Shown piece by piece: positions 26,110-33,872 of a DNA stretch of 33,872 nt (positions are counted from its first letter, which is position 1; every line of letters starts with the position of its first letter). The position numbers were made by a program, and so were the translations under genes. The notes below the pieces were generated by a model. That model saw only the letters and a list, made by a program, of their open reading frames with translations, had not been told where the DNA came from and searched no databases. The DNA lies in the NCBI RefSeq assembly GCF_013816785.1, contig NZ_JACDDV010000020.1:1-33872 (forward strand), read 5' to 3'. Source of the stretch: Sphingomonas sp. (lineage in GTDB: Bacteria > Pseudomonadota > Alphaproteobacteria > Sphingomonadales > Sphingomonadaceae).

Positions 26110-27170
26110 CGGTCGAGGTACGCCGCCAGGCGCGCTCGATCCACCGACCGGTCGACGAACGCACGGCCGACGCCATGGGCCAGCACCAGCACGAGTTGGC
26201 CGCTGGCGTTCTTCTTATCGCGCGCCATCCACTCAATCAGCCGCCCGCCTCGCCCCGACAGGCCAACCTCGCCGAGCTGAGTCGGAAGGCCCATCGTACC
26301 AAGGTGGCTGACGACCCGTGCCGCGTCGGTAGCCGGGCAATGGCCGAGCTCGGCCGACAGGCGGAACGCGAGCGCCATGCCAAGCGCCACCGCCTCGCCA
26401 TGGAGCAGCGCGCCGATCCCGGCCTCGCTTTCGATGGCATGTCCGAAGCTATGACCGAGGTTGAGCAGCGCGCGCTGGCCGTTCCGATCTTCGACGTCGG
26501 CGGCAACGATTCGCGCCTTGGCCCGAATCGCGGTTTCAATGGCATGGTTGCGCAGGTCACAATGCCCGGCGAGCACCCCGCGCCCCTCCGCTTCGCACCA
26601 TGCGAAGAAGGCGGGATCGTCAATCAGCCCATATTTGACGACCTCGGCATAGCCCGACCTGAGCTGGCGCGGGTCGAGCGTGTCAAGCAGTGCGGGATCG
26701 ACGATCACCAACGCCGGCTGGTGGAATGCGCCGATCAGGTTTTTTTCGCCGAACGCATCGATCGCGGTCTTGCCGCCGATTGCGCTGTCTGCCTGTGAAA
26801 GGAGCGTGGTCGGGATATGGACTATCGGGCAGCCGCGCTTAAACAGCGCGGCGGCGAGCCCTGCGACATCGCCGACGGCGCCGCCGCCCAGCGCGACGAT
26901 CGGCGTGTCGCGGCCGACGTTGCGCTCGGCAAGCTGCTCCATCAACCGGTGAAGTGTCGCCCAGTCCTTGGCCGCCTCGCCCTCGGGCAACAGGATCGGC
27001 GCGGTTCCGAGTGCGGTGGCAAGACGGTCGCCGTGAAGCGCGAAGACGCGCGGCTCGCTGACCATGACCGCCCGCCCGCCAAGCCCGGCTACGCGTTCGA
27101 TCCCGGCCTCGACCGGCCCGATCAACACATCATAACCGCGTGGCGGAGTTTCGACTCTAACGACCGTCAT
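26106..27170 (-). CDS. aroB: 3-dehydroquinate synthase
   Basis: 354 residues, normal length. Second step of the shikimate pathway, NAD and Zn/Co dependent. Seen: the NAD-binding GGGAVGDVAGLAAA, HIPTTLLSQADSAIGGKTAID, the metal ligands in RSGYAEVVKYGLI (Glu) and LNLGHSFGHAIE (two His), and ARDKKNASGQLVLVL. The ATG at 27170 overlaps the aroK stop (ATGA), the standard aroK-aroB coupling. Confidence 0.96.
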   Translation of the reverse strand: MTVVRVETPPRGYDVLIGPVEAGIERVAGLGGRAVMVSEPRVFALHGDRLATALGTAPILLPEGEAAKDWATLHRLMEQLAERNVGRDTPIVALGGGAVGDVAGLAAALFKRGCPIVHIPTTLLSQADSAIGGKTAIDAFGEKNLIGAFHQPALVIVDPALLDTLDPRQLRSGYAEVVKYGLIDDPAFFAWCEAEGRGVLAGHCDLRNHAIETAIRAKARIVAADVEDRNGQRALLNLGHSFGHAIESEAGIGALLHGEAVALGMALAFRLSAELGHCPATDAARVVSHLGTMGLPTQLGEVGLSGRGGRLIEWMARDKKNASGQLVLVLAHGVGRAFVDRSVDRARLAAYLDR

Positions 27171-27709
27171 GCCGCCAAACGCTTGCGAAGCTCCGCGACG
27201 ATCGCCTCCACGACATCGCCGTGCGCGCCATCGGCCCTGGTGCGCACATGAATCTGCGCTTCGGCGTAGAAGGCTCGTCTCTCGCCGTCGAGGCGGGCCA
27301 GCGTCGCGGCGCGATCGCCCGTCTTGAGCAGCGGGCGGTTGTCGCGCCGCCCGGTGCGCTCGGCCAGCACGTCGATCGGCGCATCGAGCCAGACGGTGAT
27401 CGCACGCTCGTTCAGCAACATTCGCGTGCGCGGGTCGACAAACGCGCCGCCGCCCGTGGCGATGACCCGCACATCGCCTTCGACCAGCCGCGCTACCAGC
27501 CGCCGCTCGCCATCGCGGAAATCAACTTCGCCAAAACGCTCGAACAGGTCGGCGGTAGATGCGCCCGACGCTTCCTCGATGGCAATGTCGCTGTCGACGA
27601 ACGGCAGGCCGAGCCGGCGGGCAAGGCGTCGGCCAACGGTCGACTTGCCCGCGCCCATCAGGCCGACGAGCACGATCGGCCGGTCGAGAAGGTCGGTCAG
27701 TTTTTGCAC
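27167..27709 (-). CDS. aroK: Shikimate kinase
   Basis: 180 residues. Phosphorylates shikimate. Walker A GLMGAGKST is at 16-24, with VGRRLARRLGLPFVDSD, the shikimate-binding FRDGERR and ATGGGAF, and the lid region RRDNRPLL. The start is a GTG at 27709 (MQKLTD); no ATG fits in frame and no strong Shine-Dalgarno is seen, so a few residues either way remain open. First gene of the aroK-aroB pair and divergent from the small membrane gene. Confidence 0.95.
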   Translation of the reverse strand: MQKLTDLLDRPIVLVGLMGAGKSTVGRRLARRLGLPFVDSDIAIEEASGASTADLFERFGEVDFRDGERRLVARLVEGDVRVIATGGGAFVDPRTRMLLNERAITVWLDAPIDVLAERTGRRDNRPLLKTGDRAATLARLDGERRAFYAEAQIHVRTRADGAHGDVVEAIVAELRKRLAA

Positions 27710-27800
27710 GTGACGCGGTTATTCATTTGGCCGGGGCTATACATAAGGGCGCAAGGTCGGGCAAAAGCCTTTCCAATCCACCATCCAACCCGGAGCCGCC

Positions 27801-27935
27801 ATGCGAGGCATGATATTATTGTTCGTCATCCTCCTCCTGTTGATCGGTGGCCTGGTCCTGCTGTCGCGCAGCACCGGCGAAGTGCCGGTCAAGACGATCG
27901 AGACCAATGTGACCGGTAATGCAGCGGCGAACTAG
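27801..27935 (+). CDS. 44-residue small membrane protein
   Basis: ATG at 27801 with GGAG six bases upstream. The 44 residues start MRGM, followed by a hydrophobic helix (ILLFVILLLLIGGLVLL, residues 5-21) and a polar tail STGEVPVKTIETNVTGNAAAN. Orientation with the tail outside the cytoplasm is likely from the single N-terminal arginine and lack of other positive charge before the helix. The last 17 bases overlap the start of the 599-residue exported protein, which suggests a joint function. No named family is recognised. The strong ribosome binding site and hydrophobic pattern make it a real gene rather than noise. Confidence 0.75.
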   Translation: MRGMILLFVILLLLIGGLVLLSRSTGEVPVKTIETNVTGNAAAN

Positions 27936-29718
27936 GCAGCTTCTGGCGGGCGGCGCGGCGCTGGCGATAGCTTTGTCGCTGCCGGCAATCGCGCAGGACC
28001 GACCCGAATCGATCCTACCGCCGGGCTTCGGCGACCCGACCCCTGCGACGCCGGCGCCAACGCCGACGCCAACGCCATCGCCCGCAGCACCGACGCCAAT
28101 CACCGGCCCAAGCGAAGGGGCCGGGGTCGAGGTGGTCGACACACTTTCTCCGGCCGAGGCGCTGGAGGTTGCCGAGCCGGTGCCCCAGGTCGAATTTCCT
28201 GCCTTCTCGCGGCGCGATCCAGGCCTCGCCGGAACCCTCGATCCGGTCGCGCTGCGTCTTGGCGCGCTGCCTTGGGGCCAGGCGAGCGGCCAATCGCTCG
28301 GCATCCTCATGCGGCGCATGGACACGCCGCTCGCCTCGCGGTGGGCTCACATCGCCCTGCGCAACGCGCTGCTGGCCCAGGCCCCGGCGCCCTTCGGTGT
28401 CAATCCGATCGACTGGGCCGCTGAGCGCACGTGGTTGCTGCTCAGGATGGGCGAAGCCGATGCCGCGCGGCTACTCGTCGCGGCGGTCGACAGCGACCGC
28501 TACACCGGCAATATGAGCCAGGTCGCGCTGCAATCGGCGCTGGCCAGCAGTGACCCGTCGGCAATGTGCCCGCTCGAAACGTCACTGTCCAAGGTCGAAC
28601 CGCGCGTCGCGCCTTTGGTCACTGCGATTTGCGCCTCGCTGTCGGGCGAAGCCGAGCGCGCCGCCGCCGACATTGAAGCCACTCGCCGCCGCGGCCGGCT
28701 CGGCGGGATCGATTTGACGCTGGCCGACAAGGTTGTCGGGGCAGGCGCCGCGACGGCGCGCGCGGTGACCATCGAGTGGGAACCGGTCGATCGCCTGAAC
28801 GCCTGGCGCTACGGCCTTTCGACTGCGACCGCGATGATGCCGCCCGAGCGGCTGATGACCTCGGCCAGCCTGCAGACCCAGGCCTGGTTCGCCCGCGCGC
28901 CGATGTTTTCGGCGACGCAGCGTTTGCCCGCCGCGCGGATTGCCGCGGCGCTCGGCGTCTTTTCGAGCGAGGCGCTGATCGACCTTTACGCCGCCCACTA
29001 TGACGCAACCGATCCCGACGCGCTCGGCCAAAGCGATGGCTGGCAACTTCGGCTCGCGTTCATCGGCAAGGATCAGGACGCACGGCTGGCGGCCATGCGC
29101 CGTTTGTGGGGCAAGGCAAAGTCACCGTTCGATCGGGTTGCGGCCAACGTCCTCTTGGCACGCCCGGCGCGGCGGATCGTGCCGAGCGCCGATCTTGAGG
29201 CAGATGCGCCCGAGTTGGTGGCCGCACTGCTTGCCGGCGGTTTCGACCGCGAGGCGGGCCGCTGGGCACGCGTCGTCGGTGAGTTCGACGATCCGGCCAA
29301 CGACAAGGTCTGGGCAATGCTGGCGCTGGGCGCGCCCGACGTCGCCGACCTCGGAATCAGCGCCAGCCGGATCGAGGATTTCGCCGACAACGATGTTAGC
29401 AAGGGGAAGCAGCGCACCGCGCTGCTCGTTGCCGGCCTGGCGGGGCTGGGGCGGATCGATTCGCGGACCGCCGGTCGGCTGAGCGCGACCTACAAGCTTG
29501 GGCTCGGCGCGCAGACCAGTTGGACCCGGCTGATCGACGGGGCGATGCAGCGCCGTCAGGCGGGCACCGCCACCGTGCTGGCGGCGAGCGGTCTGCAAGG
29601 CCGCCAATTCGACGAAGTTGGCGCGCTCTATCTGTTCCACTCGGTCAACGCGATGCGCGGCACCGGCCAGGATTACCTGGCGCGGATGATTGCCGCCGAG
29701 GCACTGGCGCGCACGTGA
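27919..29718 (+). CDS. Exported protein of unknown function
   Basis: 599 residues. N-terminal signal peptide (RRTRQLLAGGAALAIALSL, cleavage likely after PAIAQ), then a flexible Pro/Thr linker (residues about 38-58) and a long alanine-rich, mostly helical region with a periodic look that suggests repeated helical hairpins, for example a solenoid. I do not recognise a named domain or catalytic motif. It overlaps the 44-residue membrane gene upstream by 17 bases, and its stop (GTGA) contains the recombinase GTG start, so three genes appear to be one translational unit. A periplasmic scaffold or adaptor is a guess. Confidence 0.85.
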   Translation: MQRRTRQLLAGGAALAIALSLPAIAQDRPESILPPGFGDPTPATPAPTPTPTPSPAAPTPITGPSEGAGVEVVDTLSPAEALEVAEPVPQVEFPAFSRRDPGLAGTLDPVALRLGALPWGQASGQSLGILMRRMDTPLASRWAHIALRNALLAQAPAPFGVNPIDWAAERTWLLLRMGEADAARLLVAAVDSDRYTGNMSQVALQSALASSDPSAMCPLETSLSKVEPRVAPLVTAICASLSGEAERAAADIEATRRRGRLGGIDLTLADKVVGAGAATARAVTIEWEPVDRLNAWRYGLSTATAMMPPERLMTSASLQTQAWFARAPMFSATQRLPAARIAAALGVFSSEALIDLYAAHYDATDPDALGQSDGWQLRLAFIGKDQDARLAAMRRLWGKAKSPFDRVAANVLLARPARRIVPSADLEADAPELVAALLAGGFDREAGRWARVVGEFDDPANDKVWAMLALGAPDVADLGISASRIEDFADNDVSKGKQRTALLVAGLAGLGRIDSRTAGRLSATYKLGLGAQTSWTRLIDGAMQRRQAGTATVLAASGLQGRQFDEVGALYLFHSVNAMRGTGQDYLARMIAAEALART

Positions 29719-30599
29719 AGCCCGAAGATCGGGCGCTGGTCGACCGGTTCTGCGAAATGTTGGCGGCCGAAGCGGGCGCATCGCGCAACACCCTTCTCGC
29801 CTATCGTCGCGACCTCGACGCCGCGGCCCAGACGCTCACCTCGCTTGAAACGGCGGCGAGCGACGATCTCAGCCGCCTAGGCGCGGCCTGGTCCGAACTC
29901 GCGCCCTCGACCGTCGCCCGCCGTTCGGCGGCGCTGCGCCGCTTCTACGGCTTTCTGTTCGACGAGGCGCTGCGCCCCGACGATCCGTCCGGGGCGCTGC
30001 CGCGGCCCAGCCTGCAGCGTCCGTTGCCGCGCATCCTCGACGCCGACGAGGTCGAGGCAATCTTCGCGGCCGTCGAGGACAAGGCGGCAAGCGGCGAACC
30101 GCTGGCCGTGCGCAACCTCGCGTTGATCGAACTGCTCTACGGCTCCGGGTTGCGCGCGACCGAGCTGGTATCGTTGCCCCGCCGCGCGGTGCGACCGGGC
30201 CAGCCGTTCCTGATGCTACGCGGCAAGGGCGACAAGGAGCGGCTGGTGCCGGTGTCGGCCCGGGCCACCGAGGCGGTCGCCCAATGGACCGTGCATGTTC
30301 CGCCGTCGAGCGCATGGCTGTTCCCGTCGGGCAAGGCGCACTTGAGCCGGGTACGCCTGTTCCAGCTGGTGAGGGCCATGGCCGGCGAAGCGGGGATCGC
30401 ACCCGACCGGGTCAGCCCGCACGTGCTGCGCCACGCCTTTGCCACCCACCTCCTGGCGGGCGGGGCCGACTTGCGCGTGCTGCAGACGTTGCTCGGTCAT
30501 GCCGACATCGCCACCACCCAGATCTATACCCATGTCGATGCCGCGCGGCTGGTCGAGCTGGTCAACGCTCGCCATCCGCTGGCGACCGATCCTCGTTGA
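29715..30599 (+). CDS. xerD: Site-specific tyrosine recombinase, XerD type
   Basis: 294 residues. XerC/XerD resolve chromosome dimers at dif and need both proteins. N-terminal SAM-like DNA-binding domain (about 5-85), then the catalytic domain with all residues present: R147 (GSGLRATEL), K171 (RGKGDKERL), H236 and R239 ([14 protein letters not shown]), H262 ([10 protein letters not shown]) and nucleophile Y271. Length and the [16 protein letters not shown] ending fit Xer rather than a phage integrase. XerD is favoured over XerC by general resemblance only. The start GTG overlaps the preceding stop (GTGA); nothing in the window looks like dif. Confidence 0.88.
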   Translation: MKPEDRALVDRFCEMLAAEAGASRNTLLAYRRDLDAAAQTLTSLETAASDDLSRLGAAWSELAPSTVARRSAALRRFYGFLFDEALRPDDPSGALPRPSLQRPLPRILDADEVEAIFAAVEDKAASGEPLAVRNLALIELLYGSGLRATELVSLPRRAVRPGQPFLMLRGKGDKERLVPVSARATEAVAQWTVHVPPSSAWLFPSGKAHLSRVRLFQLVRAMAGEAGIAPDRVSPHVLRHAFATHLLAGGADLRVLQTLLGHADIATTQIYTHVDAARLVELVNARHPLATDPR

Positions 30600-30633
30600 C
30601 GAGTCCGACCCCGCCGCTTACCCCGCGCCGCCA

Positions 30634-31575
30634 ATGCTGACCTATCTCGAATTTGAAAAACCGATCGCCGCGCTGGACACGCGCATCAGCGAACTACGCG
30701 CGACGGCAAGCGCGGGCGAAATCGACATCGACAGCGAAGTGTCGAAGCTGGAGGCCAAGTCGGCCAAGCTGCTGCGCGAGACCTATGCCCGGCTGACGCC
30801 GTGGCAGAAGACGCTGGTCGCGCGCCATCCCGAGCGTCCGCATTTCAACCATTATGTCGCCGGCCTGACCGAGGATTTCATGCCGCTGTCCGGCGACCGC
30901 GCCTTTGCCGATGACCCCGCAATCATCGGCGGGCTGGCGCGGATAGACGGCCGTCGGGTGATGCTAATCGGTCATGAAAAGGGCGACGATACGGCCAGCC
31001 GCCTCAAGCATAATTTCGGCATGGCCAAGCCCGAGGGCTATCGCAAGGCGACCCGCCTGATGCGCCTCGCCGACCGCTTCGGCCTGCCGGTGGTCAGCCT
31101 GGTCGATACGTCGGGGGCCTTTCCCGGTGTCCAGGCTGAGGAGCGCGGGCAGGCGGAAGCTATCGCTCGGTCGACCGAAACTTGCCTTGAGCTCGGCGTG
31201 CCGCTGATCGCCGCAGTGGTGGGCGAAGGCGGATCGGGCGGCGCGGTGGCGATTGCCGCCGCCAATCGCGTGCTGATGCTTGAACATGCAGTCTATTCGG
31301 TGATTTCGCCCGAAGGCTGCGCCTCAATCCTGTGGCGCACGGCGGACAAGGCCGGCGAGGCCGCAGAGGCCATGAAGATTACCGCCGCCGATCTCAACTC
31401 GCTCGGCGTGGTCGACCGGATCGTGCCCGAACCGCTTGGCGGCGCACACCGCGATCCGACCGCTGCGATCGCCAGTCTTAAAGGGGCGGTAGTCGAAGAG
31501 TTGGACGGGCTTTCTAGGCTTGATCGGCGCCAGCTGCTCGAACAGCGCAGGGCCAAATTCCTCGCCATCGGTTAG
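30634..31575 (+). CDS. accA: Acetyl-CoA carboxylase carboxyltransferase subunit alpha
   Basis: 313 residues. With AccD it transfers the carboxyl group from biotin to acetyl-CoA to make malonyl-CoA. N-terminal coiled region [22 protein letters not shown], then [47 protein letters not shown], and [27 protein letters not shown] with the CoA and biotin-binding loops intact. The ATG at 30634 is the family start; a longer frame runs inside xerD. It starts 34 bases after the xerD stop. The gene order xerD-accA is familiar from related genomes. Confidence 0.96.
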   Translation: MLTYLEFEKPIAALDTRISELRATASAGEIDIDSEVSKLEAKSAKLLRETYARLTPWQKTLVARHPERPHFNHYVAGLTEDFMPLSGDRAFADDPAIIGGLARIDGRRVMLIGHEKGDDTASRLKHNFGMAKPEGYRKATRLMRLADRFGLPVVSLVDTSGAFPGVQAEERGQAEAIARSTETCLELGVPLIAAVVGEGGSGGAVAIAAANRVLMLEHAVYSVISPEGCASILWRTADKAGEAAEAMKITAADLNSLGVVDRIVPEPLGGAHRDPTAAIASLKGAVVEELDGLSRLDRRQLLEQRRAKFLAIG

Positions 31576-31638
31576 GCCTGCGTCCACGGAACATCGCCGC
31601 GCTTGTCCCGTTCATCGACACGTAATCCGGGAGAGTGA

Positions 31639-33117
31639 ATGGTGAAGAGCATGCGTTTCCCCCTGGCCCTACTGGCGTCGAGCGCCCTGGTCATCACGTC
31701 CGCCGACGCTCAGCAGGCCCAGTCGCTTAGTCCGCGCGATGTTCAGGAAGCGGCCAAGCAGCACCCTGAAATCGTCGCCGAGTTCGGCGGTGCGGAGACC
31801 GGCCCGCGCGCGGCTTATGTTGAAGGCGTCGGGCGGCGCGTCGCCGCCTTTTCCGGAACCGCCAACGCGGGACAGGTCTATCGTTTCACGACCCTCAACA
31901 GCGCGGTCGAGAATGCGTTCGCGGTGCCCGGCGGCTATGTCTACATCACCCGACAGCTGATGGGCATCATGAACGACGAGGCCGAGCTGGCATTCGTCGT
32001 CGGACACGAAACCGGTCACATCGCCGCCAATCACGCGCAGGCGAGGAAGGCGGCGTCGCAGAATAATTCAATCCTGGGCGTGCTCGGTGCCGTGCTCGGC
32101 GCAGTGGTTGGCAATAATGCGTTCGGCAACGTCATCGCTCAAAGCGCGCAGCAATTCTCCAAGCTTCGCACGCTAAGCTTCTCGCGCAATCAGGAATATC
32201 AGGCCGACGTGCTGGGCATCCGCTATATTTCGCAGGCGGGTTATGACCCCAACGCGGGCGCCAGCATGCTGACCCAACTGACCCGCGAGTCGGCGCTGGA
32301 GGCGCGGGTCCAAGGGGACACAAACCGCTCGGCCCCGGAATGGGCGAGCACCCACCCGCTCAGTCAAAACCGCGTCACCCAGGCGTCGCAGGCCGCTCGT
32401 CAAACCGGGCGCGCCGGCAGCGGGCTTCGCAACCGGGACGCCTTCCTCGCGCAACTCGACGGCGTGATGATGGACGACGACCCGGCCCAGGGCGTGATCG
32501 ACGGCCGGACCTTCACTCACCCCGACCTGCGCCTGCAATTTATAGTCCCGACCGGCTATCTGATGCAGAACAGCAGCAGCGCAGTGTCGATCGAAGGATC
32601 TGCCGGGCAGGCGCAATTTTCCGGGGGGCGGTTCGACGGCAATATCCAGACCTATATCGGGCAAGTGCTGCAGCAACTGACCGGCGGCCAGGCGCAGATC
32701 GCGCTCGGCCCGCTGCAACAGACCAACGTCAACGGCCTCCCCGCGACCTACGTCACCGGGCGCGCCAACACCTCGTCGGGGGCAGTGGACGTCAGCGTGT
32801 TCGCCTATCAGTGGGATGCCAAGACCGCCTACCATTTCGTCGCGCTGACCCAGGCGGGGCAGGGTCTGGCGCCGTTCGCTACGATGGTCAATTCGCTGCG
32901 CCGAATCACCACCGCCGAGGCCTCGGCAATCCGGCCCAAGGTCATCGACGTGGTGACGGTAGGCAGGGCCGACACGATCCAGTCACTGGCGAACCGAATG
33001 GCGTATCGCGACTATAAGCTGGATCGTTTCCTGGTGCTCAACGGGCTGACGACCGGTAGCCGCCTGGCGCCCGGGCAGAAAGTCAAGCTGGTCGTCTACG
33101 GATCTCGGGGCGGCTGA
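31639..33117 (+). CDS. M48 family metalloprotease with LysM-like C-terminal domain
   Basis: 492 residues. Signal peptide to about ADA|QQ (residues 1-24). M48 zinc motif HETGH at 123-127, with the third ligand Glu in NQEYQADVLGIRY, the ENAFAVPGGYVYITRQL strand and ASTHPLSQNRV, all as in YfgC/BepA-like periplasmic proteases. A central domain (about 275-425) of unknown role follows, and the last 55 residues (VIDVVTVGRADTIQSLANRM, then NGLTTGSRLAPGQKVKLV) look like a LysM/SPOR-type peptidoglycan-binding module. GGGAGAG precedes the ATG at 31639. A role in outer-membrane protein quality control near the cell wall is likely. Confidence 0.9.
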   Translation: MVKSMRFPLALLASSALVITSADAQQAQSLSPRDVQEAAKQHPEIVAEFGGAETGPRAAYVEGVGRRVAAFSGTANAGQVYRFTTLNSAVENAFAVPGGYVYITRQLMGIMNDEAELAFVVGHETGHIAANHAQARKAASQNNSILGVLGAVLGAVVGNNAFGNVIAQSAQQFSKLRTLSFSRNQEYQADVLGIRYISQAGYDPNAGASMLTQLTRESALEARVQGDTNRSAPEWASTHPLSQNRVTQASQAARQTGRAGSGLRNRDAFLAQLDGVMMDDDPAQGVIDGRTFTHPDLRLQFIVPTGYLMQNSSSAVSIEGSAGQAQFSGGRFDGNIQTYIGQVLQQLTGGQAQIALGPLQQTNVNGLPATYVTGRANTSSGAVDVSVFAYQWDAKTAYHFVALTQAGQGLAPFATMVNSLRRITTAEASAIRPKVIDVVTVGRADTIQSLANRMAYRDYKLDRFLVLNGLTTGSRLAPGQKVKLVVYGSRGG

Positions 33118-33125
33118 ACCGACGA

Positions 33126-33308
33126 TTACATTGAGTCGTCGATCTTCGTGTCAAGCTTGCCCCACATTCCACCGGAACCGCCGCCGAGCGCGGCCAGCGC
33201 GCCCATGATGGCGACGATGATCAGCGCGGCGATCAACCCATATTCAATCACGGTCGCGCCGCGCTTGTCCGAGCGAAGCTTGCGACCGTTGGTCCGGGGA
33301 GCGTCCAC
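33126..33308 (-). CDS. Flp family type IVb pilin, GTG start
   Basis: 60 residues. The precursor has the cleavage site KRG|ATVIEYGLIAALI with the glutamate at +5 of the mature protein, followed by a hydrophobic helix and the tail GKLDTKIDDSM, as in Flp/Tad pilins. A frame continuing far upstream (to 33869) has no pilin-like content. The GTG at 33308 has AAGGAGG just upstream and gives a normal 17-residue leader. No tad/cpa genes lie in the window; in sphingomonads they may be elsewhere. It is 8 bases from the convergent M48 stop. Confidence 0.88.
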   Translation of the reverse strand: MDAPRTNGRKLRSDKRGATVIEYGLIAALIIVAIMGALAALGGGSGGMWGKLDTKIDDSM

Positions 33309-33382
33309 GCCACCCTCCTTCTGGTCTGGTCCACCTTGCCGGATTACGGGCAAAGCCGTTAAGAATTGATGGGCCGAACGAG

Positions 33383-33872
33383 TTAATTTGGCGCTTGCCG
33401 GATTGCGGGGGACCAGGCGAGGAAGTGGAGAATTTCGATCACTTCCTCGGTTCTTCCGCCGTCGCCCAGGCCGGAGAAGCTGGCCGCCGCTCGATTGAAT
33501 GCGGATCGGGACAGGGGTGGCGGACGCTCGACCAGCTGCCCCGTCGCGGCCACCGCACGCAAGTCCCGGACCAGATCGGCGAGCCGCGCGTAGGTGAGAC
33601 GGACTCGGTCGACATCGACCACGGGCATCGCGAATCCGGTAGCCGATAGCAGCCCGGCCAGGGCTCTCGCCTCGATCCGCGGATGGGTGCGCATCGCGAT
33701 GCGGCCTCCCGGCCGGTCGGCCGCGATTAGCGCCGCGCGCAGGGCTGCCAGGCTGTTGCCTCCGGCCAGGGCGCCAAAAATAGGGGCATCGGGCCGCAGC
33801 GAGCGGCGGATCAGCTGCAGGGCGAGCGGCAGGTCGTTGACCGTGTCGAGCGTGCCGACCGCCAGGCACAGG
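33383..33872 (-). CDS. BioC/NDUFAF5-like methyltransferase (partial, 5' end outside window)
   Basis: About 163 C-terminal residues; the SAM-binding half lies beyond base 33872. The visible part starts LCLAVGTLDTVNDLPLALQLIRRSLRPDA (the motif-III end of a Rossmann methyltransferase), then GALAGGNSLAALRAALIAA and FAMPVVDVDRVRLTYARLADLVRDLRAVAATG, which matches the C-terminal half of alphaproteobacterial proteins similar to NDUFAF5/BioC. The true substrate is unknown. It ends with TAA 74 bases before the pilin start, in the same direction. Confidence 0.75.
   Translation of the reverse strand, partial: LCLAVGTLDTVNDLPLALQLIRRSLRPDAPIFGALAGGNSLAALRAALIAADRPGGRIAMRTHPRIEARALAGLLSATGFAMPVVDVDRVRLTYARLADLVRDLRAVAATGQLVERPPPLSRSAFNRAAASFSGLGDGGRTEEVIEILHFLAWSPAIRQAPN

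Noticed and set aside
33340-33390. Possible CtrA site before the pilin gene
   Set aside because: TTAA half-sites are present but no pair has the TTAA-N7-TTAA spacing.
33309-33869. Long upstream extension of the pilin frame
   Set aside because: It runs through the partial methyltransferase in another frame, is Arg/Pro-rich, and the GTG at 33308 has a strong ribosome binding site.
1-33872. CRISPR arrays, tRNA or rRNA genes, insertion sequences, prophage genes
   Set aside because: None seen on either strand; the only recombinase is a XerD-type housekeeping protein and the only repeats are intergenic palindromes.

Overview
The window is GC-rich bacterial chromosome that looks like an aerobic alphaproteobacterium of the Sphingomonadales (Sphingomonas-like). 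This is inferred from protein style, gene order, ATGA/GTGA gene overlaps and the intergenic palindromic repeats (CGTCATTGCGAG-type and CCCCTCCC-type) that I associate with that group. Almost all of it is dense core genome. I see no phage, insertion sequence, CRISPR array, rRNA or tRNA.

Layout. 1-1.9 kb (minus): partial M20 peptidase, an exported cytochrome P460-like haem protein, and the Nudix RNA pyrophosphohydrolase rppH. A palindromic repeat lies between rppH and the divergent korA. 2.1-5.1 kb (plus): two-subunit 2-oxoacid:ferredoxin oxidoreductase korA/korB, with two tiny ORFs chained between them by ATGA overlaps. 5.2-7.9 kb (plus): YdjM-like membrane hydrolase, a divergent cyclopropane-fatty-acid-synthase-family methyltransferase and a GAF-only protein. 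7.9-10.1 kb (minus): purF followed by an SDR oxidoreductase. 10.2-12.4 kb (plus): MerR regulator with a palindromic operator candidate, and an acyl-CoA dehydrogenase. 12.4-15.0 kb (minus): membrane-PAS-GGDEF-EAL-PilZ c-di-GMP protein. 15.1-17.3 kb (minus): MFS exporter translationally coupled to cysK.

17.4-20.4 kb: DUF885 lipoprotein, the 3' remnant of an alpha/beta hydrolase, and a SAM methyltransferase with a non-ATG start. 20.5-23.8 kb: radA-cvpA-cysS, ended by a large nested inverted repeat. 23.9-26.1 kb: an IscU-like protein coupled to a KefB-type antiporter. 26.1-27.7 kb (minus): aroK-aroB. 27.8-33.1 kb (plus): a 44-residue membrane peptide, a 599-residue exported protein of unknown function, a XerD-type recombinase, accA, and an M48 metalloprotease with a LysM-like tail. 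33.1-33.9 kb (minus): an Flp-type pilin and a partial methyltransferase.

No obvious new defence or mobile system is present. The less-explained items are the chained small ORFs inside the korA-korB operon, the small membrane peptide with its exported partner, the IscU-like protein lacking the third cysteine, the unusual CFA-family enzyme, and three convergent gene pairs whose stop codons interlock by exactly 4 bp. Apart from the region around the hydrolase remnant (19.2-19.7 kb), no stretch over 300 bases lacks a gene.
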